This document shows, piece by piece, positions 61,024-64,000 of a stretch of DNA of 64,000 nucleotides. The notes under the pieces were generated by a model. The model searched no databases, was not told the DNA's origin, and saw only the letters and a program-made list of their open reading frames with translations. This DNA comes from Primula veris (lineage: Eukaryota; Streptophyta; Magnoliopsida; Ericales; Primulaceae), in NCBI GenBank assembly GCA_963682055.1, contig OY821749.1, positions 33,549,631 through 33,613,630 of the forward strand. The letters run 5' to 3'. A program made the position numbers and the translations under genes. Within the stretch, counting starts at the first letter, position 1, and every line of letters begins with the position of its first letter.

Positions 61024-63982
61024 ATGGCGGTAGCGGCAATGGTGATACTACCTGTGGGTGTTCTCTTTCTCTTTTCCGGTATTATCATCAACTTCATTCA
61101 GGTTTTCCTTTTTTCCTTTTTTTTATTTATTTATTTAATGTTTTTTTGCATCTGGTTATATTAGATTGGGTTTGTTTTTATTATTAGTGCCCATATAACA
61201 TTTAATTCTAATAACCTAATCTTTATTATTAATCTTAGCTCACACAACATACAAACTCTACCCGGTAATCTTGCATTTTTGTTCTTGGAATTTATTACTA
61301 AAGTTTCCGTTTCGAGTTTCGTTGGCAACTATGGTTTACGTTCTACGCATAGGGCTCTCGGTAGCGAAGTAACTAGGCGGAGACAGTTGGGGGATGCGGG
61401 CCCCAATTTTGATTATAAAAAATTATGACAAATTAAAAAATTCTATGTATTCTGACCAAAATCTTCAAAAACCTATGTTTATTATTAATTGAGGTGATAC
61501 AAAGTACAAACTCTAACCGGTAATCTTGCATTTTTTTTCTTGGAATTTATTACTAAATTTTCGTTTCGAGTTTCCGTTGGCAACTATGGTTCATATTATA
61601 CATATGGAGCTAGATGGAGACAATTGGGGGATGTGGTCCTCAGTTTGATAAAATTAATGAAAAAAAATCTATGTATTTTGATCAAAATCTTCAAAAGTTA
61701 ATGTTTGGCCTCCCCATATTACGGAAACAAATTCATATAGGGTACGAAAAAATATTATATAGAATAGCGGCCCCTCCCATTTTGAATTTCTAGTTCCATC
61801 AGCGGCTCTCGAGTTTTGAGAAAGATTACTCTTTTCGGCTATGCTTAGGTCTCGTTTATCCAATGCAATGTGTGAGTGTCATTGTGAAGCATAGAGTTCA
61901 TTATTTTTTGTGGCGAGAGGGGGTAAACTGTTATAATCGGAAGAGTTTGGCTAAATTACGAGGTAAAAATCATTATTTTCGTAAATATAGGGAGGTTATA
62001 GCCTAAGTTTCTCACACATTGTTCATCAATCTTTGTCCCATATCAACACTGATGAAGGATGGAACTAGTTTCATGAATCAATCAACACACGAAACCACAT
62101 CGGTGTCGTTGGATTACGGACTATTCTGTGTATCTGCTCAGGCTTGTTTCGAGCACTTGTTAGGTCAGATTGGTTTTGTTTTTTTGTTTATAAAAAAGGT
62201 TCTGGAGTATATTTTGCTGCATTGCTATTACTTCTAAGGTTCAGAGGGAATAATTTTGAATGTCTACTTGTGGTTCTAAAATTGGTTTGTTAGAGTAATT
62301 TTAACGTCTCAATTTTCTAATTTTCTTTTTATTACTTTAAATAACTGATGCATTACATTTCTTTAGGCTATTTGCTACATTTTGATTCGGCCATTTTCGA
62401 AGAACACATATAGAAGAATTAACAAAGTTGTGGCAGAGTTGCTGTGGCTAGAGCTCGTATGGCTTGTCGATTGGTGGGCGGGTCTCCAGGTGATTATAAT
62501 ATATTCTTTTAGAAAAAGTTGCTTGTATTTTAGTTCTGAGAATAATACCGTTTATTAATAAAATGTTATGCTGGGACATATTGTTGCTATGACTAACAGT
62601 TTTTCTATCCTTTCTTCGATGGATTGGCAAAATATTCGATAACCGTCTCTTGATTTAGCCGAGTCTGTGTTCCTCATTTGAGGGAATGTTTGGTTCTAGC
62701 TTTAAGCAAATAAACTGGATCTTTTGAGGTTGAGAAAAAACTTTGGTTCAAAATGCTCTAAAAAATGATGCTCTAATGCTTCTAGCTTCTACAGGAAAAA
62801 TCTCAGAAAAGCTCAGTTTTTAAGCTGATTAACCAAACAGAGTCCAACTTTTGAGCAAAAAAAAAAAATTTATCCGATCATAAATCTGTCACCAAACAAG
62901 GCCCGAGTCTGGTGATTCACTGAACAGAGTAACTACCATGTCATGTATTGATTAGCCAGCGAGCAAGCCATCTTTAATTCTTTAATGGAAGTTTAGGTAT
63001 CTTTTTTAGGTGAAGATCTTCTTATTTCTTTTAGATAATTGTGCATATGCCAGATAATCTCATTGGTGACTCATTATTTTACTATGCAGATTAAACTGTT
63101 CACGGATAAGGACACTTTTGAGTTAATGGGTACGATAAGATTCATATCTCTGTCATCTATTCTTGAGACGAGCTTGCAAATTTTCTAAGCCTATATTTTG
63201 GTTAAATTGAGGTGCATTTTGCAGGTAAAGAACATGCGCTCCTTATATGTAATCATAGAAGTGATATAGATTGGCTAGTGGGGTGGCTTATGGCTCAGGT
63301 GCGTGCTTATATAGTATATACTTGGCCTATTTTATGTGTCTGGTGTTATACTAATCATATATGCAATACAGTTATGTCTGTTAGAGTTGCAAATCCCCCT
63401 CTCTCTCTTTCGTTTTAGTAAATTTCTTCTCATTATGAATTTTTTATTTTTTTTACCAGCGATCAGGTTGTCTCGGTAGCACAATTGCTATAATGAAGAA
63501 AGAATTGAAGTTCCTTCCGGTAAGAATTCAATGTATATGTTCTGTAGACTAAGATGATGCGTCTAATTGTGGTGTCCATTCCTTAGATGTTATTAGTTAT
63601 AACTAATGGGAGTAAGTTTGTATTGTTTATGGTCTTTACTGGAAGTGTGTATGCTCATTTTCATCCACATTTTTAAGTTGTAAGGAAAAAATAAAGGTGT
63701 CTTGTGTTAGTAGCAGCGTGTAATTCTTGAAGGAAAGTGATGTTTCAAAGAATTTCTGTTATCACTGAAATTAATTTTTATATATGGCTGTATATATCTG
63801 TTCAATAACCTGCTGTTTTGTTGATTTTATTAAACTTAGTCCTGTCGGTTTGCGGTTTGCCTTGATAATTTTTTATGAATTTATTTCTACTTTTTGTCCA
63901 TCAGGTCATAGGGTGGTCAATGTGGTTTTCTGAGTACCTCTTTCTTGAAAGAAGCTGGATTAAGGATGAAATCACATTGAAG
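61024..63982 (+). CDS. LPAT2: Lysophosphatidic acid acyltransferase, LPAT2 type (5' part; continues off the right edge)
   Basis: Exons seen: 61024-61101, 62367-62489, 63090-63129, 63225-63298, 63460-63519, 63905-63982, giving 151 codons in frame. The protein starts [19 protein letters not shown], an N-terminal hydrophobic anchor. It then has [25 protein letters not shown], the catalytic block I NHRSDID (H-X4-D) near residue 90, and the conserved [16 protein letters not shown]. This matches the ER-located plant 1-acyl-glycerol-3-phosphate acyltransferases LPAT2/3, which make phosphatidic acid from LPA and acyl-CoA for membrane and storage lipids. The block III EGTR motif and C-terminal membrane segments lie beyond 64000. 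The ATG is the first in the leader and fits the family N-terminus. Intron 1 is long (1265 bp) and contains a duplication. Confidence 0.93.
61255..61660. repeat. Tandem duplication (~255-bp offset) in LPAT2 intron 1
   Basis: The block CGGTAATCTTGCATTTTT, CTTGGAATTTATTACTAAA, TTTCGAGTTTC and GTTGGCAACTATGGTT occurs at about 61263-61335 and again at about 61518-61590. In both it is followed by GGAGACA(G/A)TTGGGGGATG. The copies differ by small indels and substitutions. Confidence 0.85.
62683..62905. repeat. hAT-like inverted-repeat fragment in LPAT2 intron 2
   Basis: AATGTTTGGTTCTAGCTTTAAGC at the left is mirrored by GCTGATTAACCAAACAGAG (about 62820) and by CACCAAACAAGGCCCGAG (about 62890). This is the same end motif as the element at 50696-50842, but decayed. 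Confidence 0.45.
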
Positions 63983-64000
63983 GTATGGCTACTTATGCCC

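Overview
This is nuclear DNA from a flowering plant, most likely a eudicot. It is AT-rich, its genes are split by many GT-AG introns, its intergenic spacers are several kb long, and it carries plant MITEs (Stowaway-like, Mutator-like and CACTA-like). All gene calls were made by hand: short exons were joined at GT-AG boundaries and checked for reading-frame continuity. Only the more exon-rich genes were checked base by base.

Layout. (1) 1-2201, minus strand: 5' part of a chloroplast TypA/BipA-type GTPase (SVR3-like), with a 106-bp minisatellite in intron 1. (2) 2402-7123: repeat-rich spacer. (3) 7124-9419, plus: a two-exon group-4-type remorin. (4) 9420-17600: long spacer with MITEs and a ~1.5-kb tandem array of 159/168-bp units. 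(5) 18346-22280, plus: plant guanylate kinase with a kelch-like N-terminal part (AGK type). (6) 24563-30687, plus: sterol 3-beta-hydroxysteroid dehydrogenase/C4-decarboxylase fused to a C-terminal reticulon domain. (7) 30688-38400: MITE-dense spacer. (8) 39719-42698, plus: ankyrin plus tandem CCCH zinc-finger regulator whose two CDS introns are full of repeat-like segments. (9) 42699-48715: spacer with a fold-back MITE and a decayed plastid trnN insertion. (10) 48716-58670, plus: a 24-exon ARM/HEAT-like protein of about 1077 residues with no known function. (11) 61024-63982, plus: 5' part of an LPAT2-type lysophosphatidic acid acyltransferase that runs off the right edge.

The genes do not form a pathway. 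They look like a conserved plant gene neighbourhood: from memory, remorin, guanylate kinase, ARM-repeat protein and LPAT2 lie close together on Arabidopsis chromosome 3 (around At3g57540-At3g57650), and a second remorin / guanylate kinase / CCCH group lies on chromosome 2 (At2g41870-At2g41900). Most of the novelty lies in the repeats: a fold-back family with 9-bp target duplications and nested palindromes, possibly transposon-filled introns in the zinc-finger gene, two tandem arrays and a plastid tRNA relic. I saw no CRISPR, operon, defence system or viral gene.
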